Assembly (NCBI RefSeq): GCF_916619195.1
Contig: NZ_CAKAKL010000002.1
Coordinates: 1,366,001-1,430,000 of the forward strand
Reading direction: 5' to 3'
Source of the DNA: Inquilinus sp. Marseille-Q2685
GTDB taxonomy: Bacteria; Pseudomonadota; Alphaproteobacteria; DSM-16000; Inquilinaceae
Length of the DNA stretch: 64,000 nucleotides
Part shown: positions 45,450 to 53,407 of the stretch, piece by piece
How positions within the stretch are numbered: the first letter of the stretch is position 1
Layout: the number at the start of each line of letters is the position of its first letter
Translations under genes and position numbers: made by a program
The notes under the pieces: generated by a model
What the model saw: the letters and a program-made list of their open reading frames with translations, nothing else
Told to the model about the DNA's origin: nothing
Databases searched by the model: none

Positions 45450-45473
45450 GGCGCCGCGGCCGGTGACGGCGCC
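45450..45473. terminator. GC-rich hairpin after the DUF882 gene
   Basis: GGCGCCG (45450-45456) pairs with CGGCGCC (45467-45473) around a 10-base loop, 3 bp after the stop, followed by ATTACAAT. There is no T-run, so termination is plausible but weakly supported. Confidence 0.3.
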
Positions 45474-45626
45474 ATTACAATCAGCGCGGCCCGGACCTGA
45501 TTCCCAATCGCGGAGTCGACGTAACGGCGCGATCATTCTATCCATGATCCAGCCTTGCGTGACCGCGCAGGCGCGCCCGCCAGAGGCGTCCCGGATCCGG
45601 TTTTCCAAGGGGGAGAGCCCGCCGCC

Positions 45627-46391
45627 ATGCCGTTCCCGTTCACCCGCGCCGCCATCGTCGCGACGGCCCTGATCGTCGCGGGTTGCGGCGAATCGCAGAC
45701 GACCTCGCTGCTGCGGATGGGCGACAACATCCGCGCCGCGGGCGACCCCGACACGGCGATGACCTTCTATCAGCGTGCCGCGACCGAGGACCCCGGCAAC
45801 CCGCTGCCGATGGTCAAGCTGGGCGACGCGACCCTGCAGGCCGGCGACCCGGCGCGGGCCGCCAGCTACTACCACGCCGCCCTGGCGGTGGAGCCGACCA
45901 ATGTCGATGCCCTGCGCGGCCTGGGCAAGGTGCAGCTGGCCCAGGGCAAGCCGCAGGAGGCGATCGCGGTGCTGGACCAGGCGCTGGCCCGCAAGCCGGA
46001 CGACGTGTCGACCATCCTGGCCAAGGGCACCGCGCTGGCCCTGCTGGGCCGGCCCCAGGAGGCGCAGCGGCTGTACCAGGCGGCGCTGACCAAGGCGCCG
46101 ACCAATGTCAGCCTGAAGACCAACCTCGCCCTCTCCTACGCCCTGGCGGGCAACACCGGCGAAGCGGTGCAGGTGATGCGGGAGGCCGCTGCGGCGCCCG
46201 ACGCCACCGCGGCGCAGCAGCGCAACCTGGCGCTGGTCCTGGCGATGGACGGCAAGACCCAGGAGGCGCGGAAGGTGGCCGATTCGGTGCTGCCGGCGAA
46301 GGAGGCGCGCAACCTGGTCAACGCGGCGCGCCGGATCCGCGGCATGAAGGACCCGGTGCGGCGGGCTCAGGCGATCGGCACGATCGGCTGA
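45627..46391 (+). CDS. TadD-like TPR lipoprotein
   Basis: This 254-residue protein has a short lipoprotein signal (lipobox IVAGC, Cys18) and then about five tetratricopeptide repeats from residue 30 to 220, for example ALRGLGKVQLAQGKPQEAIAV and AKGTALALLGRPQEAQRLYQ. This is the layout of TadD, which in Flp/Tad pili helps assemble the CpaC/RcpA secretin. Two of its usual partners, CpaD and CpaC, are encoded convergently next door inside the T3SS arm, so it may be the assembly factor for that secretin. GGGGGAGAG precedes the ATG. Confidence 0.75.
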   Translation: MPFPFTRAAIVATALIVAGCGESQTTSLLRMGDNIRAAGDPDTAMTFYQRAATEDPGNPLPMVKLGDATLQAGDPARAASYYHAALAVEPTNVDALRGLGKVQLAQGKPQEAIAVLDQALARKPDDVSTILAKGTALALLGRPQEAQRLYQAALTKAPTNVSLKTNLALSYALAGNTGEAVQVMREAAAAPDATAAQQRNLALVLAMDGKTQEARKVADSVLPAKEARNLVNAARRIRGMKDPVRRAQAIGTIG

Positions 46392-46541
46392 AAGACCGGT
46401 TGGGAATGCACCTGGCGCGGCCGTCTGGCGGCGGGTTTTGCGCTTCCGATGCTCACGCACCAAACGTGCGCTGCGCTCCGGTTCTCGAAACCACCGCCAG
46501 CCGACTCACGCCAGCGCATTCCAAAGGGTCCTTGTGTCGGT

Positions 46542-47231
46542 TTATGGAGTGGTGCCGCCCGAGATGCTGGTCGCGTCGGGGCTGGTCCCGGCCGACGGCG
46601 GCAGGACCATGCCCGCCTGGCTGCGGTCGCCATGGAAATCGGACCCCGCGGAGGTCCGGTCGTCGCCGTCGAGCTGCAGGTAGCGCTCGGCCGCGCGGAC
46701 CGAGGGGTTAGCGAAGGCCGGCCCCATCTGGCGGCCGCGGAACAGGTCGCTCTTGCGCTCGACCTGCTGCGCCAGGTTGAGGTCGCTGGCGCAGCCGAGC
46801 GGCAGATCCTCCGGCAGCGAGCCGTCCGGGTTCATGCAGCGCTTCGGCCACAGCACCTGCTGCCCGGCCGCCGCCACCTGCACCGTGTCGGAGGCGGACG
46901 GATCGTTGACCAGGGAGATGCTGTAGCGGCCGGTGCTACGCAGCACCGCCGCCACCGCCTCCTGCCGGGCCGCCGCCTGCGGGCCGCCGGCGGCGACGGT
47001 GACGGAGGATCCGGGGGCCAGTCCGGCGCCGCGGACGAACTCGACCAGCCGGGTCCGCTCGGTCGCGCTCAGGCTCGACGCCTGGGGCGCGAACATGACC
47101 GGGTGCGCCACCGGGGTCGACAGGGTGGTGTAGCCATCCTCGGGCCAGTCCGGGAACTTGTGTTCGCAGGCGGCCAGGACGCCGGCCAGGGCCAGCGCCG
47201 CGAGATGATGCGGTCGGATCGGGAACCTCAT
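46542..47231 (-). CDS. CpaD-like outer-membrane lipoprotein in the T3SS arm
   Basis: This 229-residue lipoprotein has lipobox VLAAC (Cys22) and a CpaD-type domain: FAPQASSLSATERTRLVEFV (an OmpA-like region), VLRSTGRYSISLV, then GCASDLNLAQQVERKSDLFRGR. The L-G-C-A...N-L-A-x-Q-V motif is diagnostic for the Tad pilus protein CpaD/RcpB. It lies 8 bp downstream of a CpaC-type secretin and is the last gene of the minus-strand secretion operon. No other Tad pilus genes (TadA, TadB/C, Flp pilin, CpaB, CpaE) are present. Confidence 0.85.
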   Translation of the reverse strand: MRFPIRPHHLAALALAGVLAACEHKFPDWPEDGYTTLSTPVAHPVMFAPQASSLSATERTRLVEFVRGAGLAPGSSVTVAAGGPQAAARQEAVAAVLRSTGRYSISLVNDPSASDTVQVAAAGQQVLWPKRCMNPDGSLPEDLPLGCASDLNLAQQVERKSDLFRGRQMGPAFANPSVRAAERYLQLDGDDRTSAGSDFHGDRSQAGMVLPPSAGTSPDATSISGGTTP

Positions 47232-47239
47232 GGCACGTC

Positions 47240-48835
47240 CTATTCGAGCACGAAGCCGGCGCTGCCGCCGGTCATGGAGGGGGACTGGCGCACCCGCCGC
47301 ACGGTGGGCTCGGTGCGCTGCGCCGGCACCGCCACCGCCTTCGGCGACTCCGCCGGCTTCATCAGGTACGGGGTGATCAGGATCACCAGCTCGGTCTCGT
47401 TGCGCTTGTACCGGCTCGACTGGAACAGCTTGCCGAGGATCGGCACGTCGCCGAGGACCGGGATCTTGTCGGCCACGTTCGACATGTTGCGCTGGAACAT
47501 GCCGGCCAGGGCGAAGGTCTGGCCGGAGGCCAGCTCGACTGTGGTCTCGGCCCGGCGCACGATCAGGGACGGGATCGAGAAGCTGCCGTTCTCGACCCTG
47601 GCGTCGTCGCTGAGCTCGCTGACCTCCGGCTTCACCCGCATGGCGATGCGCTCGCCCGGCAGCACGGTCGGGACGAAGGACAAAGACACGCCGAACTGCT
47701 TGTACTCGACCGTCACCGTCTCGTTGCCCTGCGGCACCGGGATCGGGAACTCGCCGCCGGCCAGGAAGTTGGCGGTCTCGCCGCTGACCGCGGTCAGGGT
47801 CGGCTCGGCCAGGATGTTGACCAGCCCTTCCCGCTGCAGCGCGTCGATCACGGCGTCGACGTTGTTGCCGCCGCTGTGATAGCCGGCATTCGCGGTGCCG
47901 GGCAGGCCGACCCCGGCAAAGCCGCCGCTGACCAGGCCGATGTTGAACTTGCCGATGTCGAACATCGCCTGCCAGTTGACGCCGAGATTCTCCACCGCAT
48001 TGCGCTGGACCTCGGCGAAGCGGACGCGGATGCCGACCTGCTGCGACCCCTGCAGCGTGTTCAGGTTCATCGCTCCGCCGGAATTGCTGCCGAGCTGCTG
48101 GGCCAGGGCGTCGAGCTTCATGGCGCTGCCGAGATCGGCCACCGTCCCGGTGGTCACCGGCCGGTCCTGGATGTAGCCCATCTGGCCGCCGGCGGCCGGG
48201 GCCACCTGCATCATCTCGCGCTGCGCCGCCGCCGCGTCCTGGCTGACCCGGACATTGGCGGCCGCCACCACCTGGTCGGCGCTGCTGAGCGCGAACAGGT
48301 TGGTGGTGCCGGAGGACACGCCGTAGATATAGGCCGAGCGCGCGGACACCATCTCGACGTCGAGCACGTTGGGATTGGCCACCAGCACGGTCTGCACCGG
48401 CAGGGCGAAGGTCAGCAGGTTGCCCTGCCCCACCTTCATCTCGATCAGCGAGCGGCTGGGCGTCAGCGCCGGCTGGGCCGGCTGCCGCGGCGGCGCCGGC
48501 GACACCTGCATGGTCGGGGCCGGCTGGCCCGGGGCCGGCGGCGGCTGCATCGCCGGCGTTGCCTGCGGCGGCGGCTCAGCCGGCGCCCCCGGCGGCCGGG
48601 TGACGATCTTCGGCGCCGTGGCGGGCGCCCGCATGGCGGTGACGTCCTCGGTCGGGGTCACCGTCGTCGTGCCGGGCGCGGCCGGCGTCTGCTGGGCCTG
48701 GGCCTGCGGCGGCAGCGGCTGCACCGTCATGCCGGGGGGTTCGGCCTGGGCCCACGCGGACGGGATGCCGATGGCCGCGGCCAGGACGACCGTGGCGGCG
48801 AGTGCGTGACGCAATCGGGATCGCGACTGGTCCAT
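47240..48835 (-). CDS. CpaC/RcpA-type secretin (RhcC2-like) in the T3SS arm
   Basis: This 531-residue secretin has a signal peptide and a long Pro/Ala/Gln-rich linker at 30-130. The pilus/T2SS-T3SS N-domain follows (SLIEMKVGQGNLLTFALPVQTVLVANPNVLDVEMVS region) with a BON-like segment. The C-terminal secretin pore domain has QVGIRVRFAEVQRNAVENLGV, ALQREGLVNILAEPTLTAVSG and VPILGDVPILGKLFQSSRY. This is the Tad (CpaC) architecture, not the usual SctC. It begins 8 bp after sctV with a good GGGGGAAG site, so it is co-expressed with the injectisome. I infer that it makes the T3SS outer ring together with the SctC N-domain protein at 53408. Confidence 0.88.
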   Translation of the reverse strand: MDQSRSRLRHALAATVVLAAAIGIPSAWAQAEPPGMTVQPLPPQAQAQQTPAAPGTTTVTPTEDVTAMRAPATAPKIVTRPPGAPAEPPPQATPAMQPPPAPGQPAPTMQVSPAPPRQPAQPALTPSRSLIEMKVGQGNLLTFALPVQTVLVANPNVLDVEMVSARSAYIYGVSSGTTNLFALSSADQVVAAANVRVSQDAAAAQREMMQVAPAAGGQMGYIQDRPVTTGTVADLGSAMKLDALAQQLGSNSGGAMNLNTLQGSQQVGIRVRFAEVQRNAVENLGVNWQAMFDIGKFNIGLVSGGFAGVGLPGTANAGYHSGGNNVDAVIDALQREGLVNILAEPTLTAVSGETANFLAGGEFPIPVPQGNETVTVEYKQFGVSLSFVPTVLPGERIAMRVKPEVSELSDDARVENGSFSIPSLIVRRAETTVELASGQTFALAGMFQRNMSNVADKIPVLGDVPILGKLFQSSRYKRNETELVILITPYLMKPAESPKAVAVPAQRTEPTVRRVRQSPSMTGGSAGFVLE

Positions 48836-48843
48836 CTTCCCCC

Positions 48844-50931
48844 TCACTCCGCGGCGGCCCGGTCGACCCCGGCCTCGGCATCCTGGCGGACCCGACGGCC
48901 GGTCAGCCGGACCACCGCCACCGGCTGCACCGTGTAGTCCGGCGCGATCTCGGCATAGGACAGCACCATCGCCTCGACCTGGTTGCGGGCCAGGGTCTGG
49001 CGCAGGAAGCGGCGGGTGTCGAGCGCGGGCAGGATCACCGGCGGCCGGCCGCCGGCCACGACCCGGCCGAGATGGCCGCGAATGGTGTCGACCAGCTCCT
49101 CGGCCTGGCCTTCGGGCAGGGCGAGATAGGCGCCGACCGTGGTCTGCCGGATCGACTGGCGCAGCACCTCCTCGGCGCCGCGGTCGAGGATCAGCGCGTG
49201 GATGACCTTCCGCTCGTCGGCATGGGCGTGGCAGATCTGCCGCTTCAGCCCGCCGCGGACATACTCGGTCAGCAGGATCACGTCCTGCTCCTTCTGTCCC
49301 CACTCGGCCAGCGTCTCCAGCACCAGCCGGTGGTTGCGCAGCGAGATGCCCTCCTCCAGCAGCCGGCGGAACACGTCGGCGACCTGGTTGACCGACAGGT
49401 GGCGCTGCGCCTCGCGCACCAGGTCGCCGCGCGTCGCCTCGATGCCCTTGAGGAAGGCCTGGGTCTCCTGGATGCCGAGGAAATGCGGGGCGTAGCGGCG
49501 CAGCGCCCGGGTCAGCGCCTCGGCCACGATCTCCTCCGCCGTCGCGTGGCCGATGCCGGCCTCGGCCAGCGTCGGCTCGTGCCGGGCGTCGATCCAGTGC
49601 TGGACCACGCCGCCGGGGCCCTCGCCGGTGTCGGCGGCGAGGCCCAGGAGGTCGAGATGCATCGGGTCGTCGCGCAGCAGGATCCGGCCCGGCCGCGCCG
49701 TTCCGGCCTCGACCGGCACCCCGTCGATGTCGATCCGGAAGCCGTCCGGCGGCAGCGTGCCGCCCGGCCCGACGCGGCCGACCGGGAACGGCACGCCCAG
49801 CCGCTGCTCCAGCTCCTCCGCCGCGTCCCGCGCCAGCCGCTCGGCCGTGCCGCGGCCCAGCCCGGCCATCAGGTCGGGACCGAAATGCAGCGTCACCGTC
49901 TCGTCCGCCGCCACCTCGGGGACCTCTTCCTCCGCGGCCCCGGCCTCGCGCAGCGCGCGGCGCCGGCGCAGCATCACGCCGCCGGCCATCGCCGCGGCGA
50001 TGGCGAGGAAGATCAGGGTCGGGAAACCCGGGATGAAGCCGAGCAGCGCGACCACGCCTGCCGCCATCAGCAGCGCCGTCGGGTTGGCGCCGATCTGGTG
50101 GGCGATGTCGGCGCCCAGGTTGCGGCTGTCCGACGTGGTGACGCGGGTGACGATGGTGCCGGAGGTGATGGCGACGAACAGGGCCGGGATCTGCGACACC
50201 AGCCCGTCGCCGATGGTCAGCAGCGAATAGACGTGCATCGCCTGGCCCAGCGACATGCCGTGCTGCAGCATGCCGACGGCGAGGCCGCCGATCAGGTTGA
50301 CCGCGACGATGATCAGGCCGGCGATGGCATCGCCCTTCACGAACTTCATGGCGCCGTCCATGGCGCCGTAGAGCTGGCTTTCCTTCTCCAGCGTCTGCCG
50401 CCGGCGCGTCGCCTCGGCCAGGTCGATGTCGCCGGCGCGCAGCTCGCCGTCGATGCTCATCTGCTTGCCGGGCAGGGCGTCGAGGGTGAAGCGGGCCGCG
50501 ACCTCGGCCACGCGCTCGGCCCCCTTCACCACCACCACGAACTGGACCACCGTGATGATCAGGAAGATCACCAGGCCGATCGCCAGGCTGCCGCCGATGA
50601 CGAACTCGCCGAAGGTCTGGATGATCGCCCCGGCGTCGGCGTCCATCAGGATCAGGCGGGTGACGCCGATCGACAGCGCCAGGCGGAACACCGTGGCGAT
50701 CAGGATCACCGACGGCAGCACCGACAGCTCGAGCGGGCTGCGCAGATAGACCGCCACCATCAGCAGCAGGACCGCGAAGGTCATGTTGCAGGCGATCAGC
50801 GCGTCGACCAGCAGCGTCGGCAGCGGCAGGATCATCAGCAGGATGGTGGCCACCAGAAGGGCCACGATCATCAGGTCCTGCCGCCCCGCGGCGGCGGCCA
50901 GGGCCGTCTGCCAGCGTCCGCGCGCGGTCAT
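48844..50931 (-). CDS. sctV: SctV (RhcV) export gate protein
   Basis: This 695-residue export-gate subunit is of the FHIPEP/LcrD/FlhA family. Eight N-terminal helices lie between about 20 and 320 and contain the signature FRLALSIGVTRLIL...FGEFVIGG and the FHIPEP loop region (ARFTLDALPGKQMSIDGEL). The cytosolic nonameric ring domain follows, with GIQETQAFL and PVILPALDTRRFLRQ. It recruits substrates and uses proton-motive force for export. The start is ATG 50931, overlapping sctY by ATGA. The reading frame is open further upstream, but that part is only a shadow of sctY. Confidence 0.95.
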   Translation of the reverse strand: MTARGRWQTALAAAAGRQDLMIVALLVATILLMILPLPTLLVDALIACNMTFAVLLLMVAVYLRSPLELSVLPSVILIATVFRLALSIGVTRLILMDADAGAIIQTFGEFVIGGSLAIGLVIFLIITVVQFVVVVKGAERVAEVAARFTLDALPGKQMSIDGELRAGDIDLAEATRRRQTLEKESQLYGAMDGAMKFVKGDAIAGLIIVAVNLIGGLAVGMLQHGMSLGQAMHVYSLLTIGDGLVSQIPALFVAITSGTIVTRVTTSDSRNLGADIAHQIGANPTALLMAAGVVALLGFIPGFPTLIFLAIAAAMAGGVMLRRRRALREAGAAEEEVPEVAADETVTLHFGPDLMAGLGRGTAERLARDAAEELEQRLGVPFPVGRVGPGGTLPPDGFRIDIDGVPVEAGTARPGRILLRDDPMHLDLLGLAADTGEGPGGVVQHWIDARHEPTLAEAGIGHATAEEIVAEALTRALRRYAPHFLGIQETQAFLKGIEATRGDLVREAQRHLSVNQVADVFRRLLEEGISLRNHRLVLETLAEWGQKEQDVILLTEYVRGGLKRQICHAHADERKVIHALILDRGAEEVLRQSIRQTTVGAYLALPEGQAEELVDTIRGHLGRVVAGGRPPVILPALDTRRFLRQTLARNQVEAMVLSYAEIAPDYTVQPVAVVRLTGRRVRQDAEAGVDRAAAE

Positions 50932-51263
50932 GCCGCCACCCGCCGGTCGGGGGCGTCGAGATAGTCGCGGAAGGCGCGGCGCGCCGCCTCGATTTCGCCG
51001 AGTTGGTGCAGCGCCCGGCTGCGCAGCAGGTGGCGGGCCGCGGCCGGCGGCTCCGCCCGGTCGAGCCGGTCGAGAATCTCGATCGCATGGGCCGGGCGGC
51101 CGGCCGCAAGTAGGGCGACGGCGAGCGCGCGCAGTGCCGCCGGATCGGCCTCGCCGTCGCGGGGGGCCAGCAGCACCGCGAGCGCCGGCGCCCGCCGGTT
51201 CTGGCCGTGCTGCAGATAGTCGTAGACGAGGCGATGCAGGGTGTCGCGCGGGGCTGGCGTCAT
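50928..51263 (-). CDS. sctY: SctY/Y4yS-like TPR protein
   Basis: This 111-residue alpha-helical protein has two or three TPR-like repeats (ALAVALLAAGRPAHAIEILDRLDRAEP and HLLRSRALHQLGEIEAARRAFRDYL). Position directly before sctV and size match YscY of Yersinia and the TPR gene beside rhcV in rhizobia. YscY binds YscX and the SctV cytosolic ring to switch on early export. ATGA overlaps join it to sctV at 50928-50931 and, if the upstream frame is restored, to sctX at 51260-51263. Confidence 0.75.
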   Translation of the reverse strand: MTPAPRDTLHRLVYDYLQHGQNRRAPALAVLLAPRDGEADPAALRALAVALLAAGRPAHAIEILDRLDRAEPPAAARHLLRSRALHQLGEIEAARRAFRDYLDAPDRRVAA

Positions 51264-51639
51264 CCAGTCCCCCGCCGATCAGGTCGTTCAGCCGGGCGCG
51301 CAGCAGGTCGTGCTTGCGCAACTCCTGCAGCAGCACGGCGGTGCCCCAGCGGGCCAGCCGATCGTCCGGCGCCTCCGCCTGCAGCAGGTCCAGGATGTCG
51401 GCCAGGGTCTCGGCTTGGTCGCCGGGCGTGGCGTGGATCGCCCCGGCCGTGGCGGGTCGGATGTAGTCCAGCACCTCCTCGCGCAGCCGCGAGGCGCGGT
51501 CGCGACGGCCGCGCGCGGCCCCGGCCCGGCGCGGCGCCGGTGCGCCGACGGCGGTGACCGGGCGCCCGGCGACGGCGTCGGGCTGCGGGCCGGGCCGGAC
51601 GCCGTCGAGCGGCTCGGTGCGTGGCTGGATCGTCGTCAT
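51260..51639 (-). pseudogene. sctX: SctX-like protein with an apparent frameshift near its end
   Basis: The ATG at 51639 has a good ribosome site (GGAGGGGGAATCGAG) and opens a coding-like frame of about 125 codons: LREEVLDYIRPATAGAIHATPG, then ETLADILDLLQAEAPDDRLARWG and LQELRKHDLLRARLNDLIGG. Size, position between sctD and sctY, and helical content match YscX. The frame has no stop of its own and runs antisense-like into sctY. A C5 run at 51269-51273 (G5 on the coding strand) sits just before the point where one extra base would create a TGA overlapping the sctY ATG. This could be a sequencing error, a recent mutation or programmed slippage. All but the last few residues are intact. Confidence 0.6.
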
Positions 51640-51666
51640 CTCGATTCCCCCTCCCCCGGCATCCGG

Positions 51667-52656
51667 CTACGGCTTGGCGGGGTCGGTCAGGACCATCACG
51701 AAGGTCTGCCCGGCCCGGCTGCGCAGGGTGACGGCATCGGCCCGGATCGTGTCGACCGACCAGCCGCCGCCGAGATCCGCTCCTTCGAAGTATTTCGAGC
51801 CGGTGTGGGTGATCAGATAGGGGTTGTCGCCGGTCCACACCGCCTGGATCACCAGCTCGGGGGCGCCGCTGCCCGCCCCGGTCGTCACCTCCGACGCCAG
51901 CAGGGCAGAGGAGGCGAAGGTCCGGTCGAACCAGGCCTGGATCTCGCGCCACTGCGCCATCTCGGCTGGCGACAGCCGGCCGGAGGCGACGATGCGGCTG
52001 CCCTTCGCGTCCAGGGTGATGTCGCCGAGGCCGGCCGCGTCGATCCGCGCCTGCAGCGCCTCCTGCGGGGTCTGCTGCCGCGGCACCACCGGCGCCAGCG
52101 CCGCGGTCTGCACCGCCGGCTTCCCGGCCTCGGGCGCCGCCGCCTGGTCGACGGCGCGTCCGTCGGAGCCGCCGCCGGCCCCGCCGGAGGACAGCGCGAT
52201 GCCGGACAGGCCGCCCAGGATCACCAGCAGTGCGGCGGTCACGGTGACGGCGCGCAGGCGCGATCCGCCGACGGTCGCCTCCACCGGGCTGCGCAGCACG
52301 ATGCGCGAGGACCCCAGCGTCAGCTCGGCCGGGAGCGGCAGGGTCGCAGTGCCGCCGGGCTCCAGCAGCCCGGTCCGTCCCGGCACGGTCATGGTGCCGG
52401 CCAGGGGCTCGATCCGCACGCGATGGCGGTCGATGTCGATCAGCGCGTGGACCGGGGCCAGCGCCTCGTCGGCGAGCACAATGTCGGATTCGAGGCCATT
52501 GCCGACCCGGTAGGCGGCTGGCGCCAGCTTCTGGACCGTGCCGGCGTTCGGTCCCTCGAGCACGAACAGGGTGACCGAGGGGGATTGCGGGAAGAGCCGC
52601 TGGATCGGCCCCGAAAGGGGGCTGTCAGAGATGAACGCCTTGAACTTCGAGAGCAT
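51667..52656 (-). CDS. sctD: SctD inner-membrane ring protein
   Basis: This 329-residue protein has a cytoplasmic FHA domain (about 30-115, with SVTLFVLEGPNAGTVQKL and YRVGNGLESDIVLAD) and one transmembrane helix near 140-160 (VTVTAALLVILGGLSGIAL). A Pro/Ala-rich linker leads to periplasmic ring-building domains (LQARIDAAGLGDITLDAKGSRIVASG). This is the layout of SctD/YscD/Y4yQ, which forms the outer of the two inner-membrane rings with SctJ. ATG 52656 is chosen over GTG 52668. It lies 27 bp ahead of sctX and follows the small needle candidate gene. Confidence 0.87.
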   Translation of the reverse strand: MLSKFKAFISDSPLSGPIQRLFPQSPSVTLFVLEGPNAGTVQKLAPAAYRVGNGLESDIVLADEALAPVHALIDIDRHRVRIEPLAGTMTVPGRTGLLEPGGTATLPLPAELTLGSSRIVLRSPVEATVGGSRLRAVTVTAALLVILGGLSGIALSSGGAGGGSDGRAVDQAAAPEAGKPAVQTAALAPVVPRQQTPQEALQARIDAAGLGDITLDAKGSRIVASGRLSPAEMAQWREIQAWFDRTFASSALLASEVTTGAGSGAPELVIQAVWTGDNPYLITHTGSKYFEGADLGGGWSVDTIRADAVTLRSRAGQTFVMVLTDPAKP

Positions 52657-52768
52657 GGCCCACCCCACGAGGCGCTCTGATCATTGGCGAAAGCGAGCGC
52701 GGCCGAGGCCGGCCGCGCTCGCCATACTGACAGCGATGAATCTCAAGGAACCGGAGCGACGTCCGGGC

Positions 52769-52936
52769 TCAGCCCTTGCGGGCCGCTTCCATGAGCGCCT
52801 GGGACCACTTGTCGATCTTCTGCGACTTCTGAAGATCCTGGGCGGCTTCGATCGAGTCCTTGATGTTCTGCGCGCGGATCTCGGCGTTGGCCTGCCTCAA
52901 CTCAGCCGCCGGATCGCTACCGGAAGTCGATGCCAT
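52769..52936 (-). CDS. Small T3SS protein, candidate needle/pilus subunit (SctF/NopA position)
   Basis: This 55-residue, charged, helical protein has no signal peptide. The ATG at 52936 follows AAGGAGGAG, the best ribosome site in the region, which suggests high expression. It is the first gene of the minus-strand arm, ahead of sctD, the place where rhizobia encode the pilus subunit NopA. Needle proteins are small helical hairpins without signal peptides, usually 60-85 residues, so this one is short. Sequence similarity alone is too weak to call it SctF. A small chaperone or regulator is the alternative. Confidence 0.5.
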   Translation of the reverse strand: MASTSGSDPAAELRQANAEIRAQNIKDSIEAAQDLQKSQKIDKWSQALMEAARKG

Positions 52937-53407
52937 GACACACTCCTCCTTGTGCAATGCTCAAGTTGTACAAAGTTGAACACGACCCGTGCAGGCCTGG
53001 AGTTCTGACTTGGCACACCGATTCACCGAACCCTTCCGGCGTCCGGGCCAAACAATCCTACGGTCCCGCCACCTTGGCCAACACGACCCGGATGGACGGT
53101 TCGATGCCAAGGCCTGCCCACCACCTCGAAACTACTATCCGACTATGCGACAAACCGCCGTGAGGTCAAGCACTTCAATGTCTCAGTGCATTCAGATTTC
53201 GACCTCTTGCCTGTTCAACAAAACTTTAACAAAAAGCAGGGAACCCTGCCGACAGTCTAAGCGTTTAGGTCTGCTTGAGATCTGCACGATCCACGGCCCG
53301 TTTCAAGCGGCCCAGGTGTTTGGATTGGCTTTTGCACCTCCGGCTATGCAGCGTTATAAAGACCGGCGGCGGGTCGACGATCGCGGACATATCGGCGGGA
53401 AGTCTTG
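52937..53407. other. AT-richer divergent control region of the T3SS
   Basis: These 471 bases lie between the two secretion arms, with clearly lower GC than the surroundings, especially 53110-53290. No convincing gene is present. An inverted repeat GCAGGG-AA-CCCTGC lies at 53236-53249, just after the A/T-rich CAACAAAACTTTAACAAAAA. GGGAACCC inside it resembles the first half of a hrp box, but no CCAC half follows at the right distance. I could not make a tts box of the rhizobial type fit. This must contain the promoters for both arms. Confidence 0.5.

Noticed and set aside
45627-48835. A Tad/Flp pilus locus
   Set aside because: Only TadD-, CpaD- and CpaC-like genes are present, with no ATPase, prepilin, peptidase or TadB/C. 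The latter two sit inside the T3SS operon.
48844-51639. A single 931-residue SctX-SctV fusion
   Set aside because: The middle 110 residues are a shadow of sctY, and SctV has its own coupled ATG at 50931. A broken sctX frame explains the open reading better.
53236-53270. A hrp box (GGAACC ... CCAC)
   Set aside because: GGAACC is present at 53240-53245, but no CCAC half lies 15-16 bp downstream, and it falls inside an inverted repeat.
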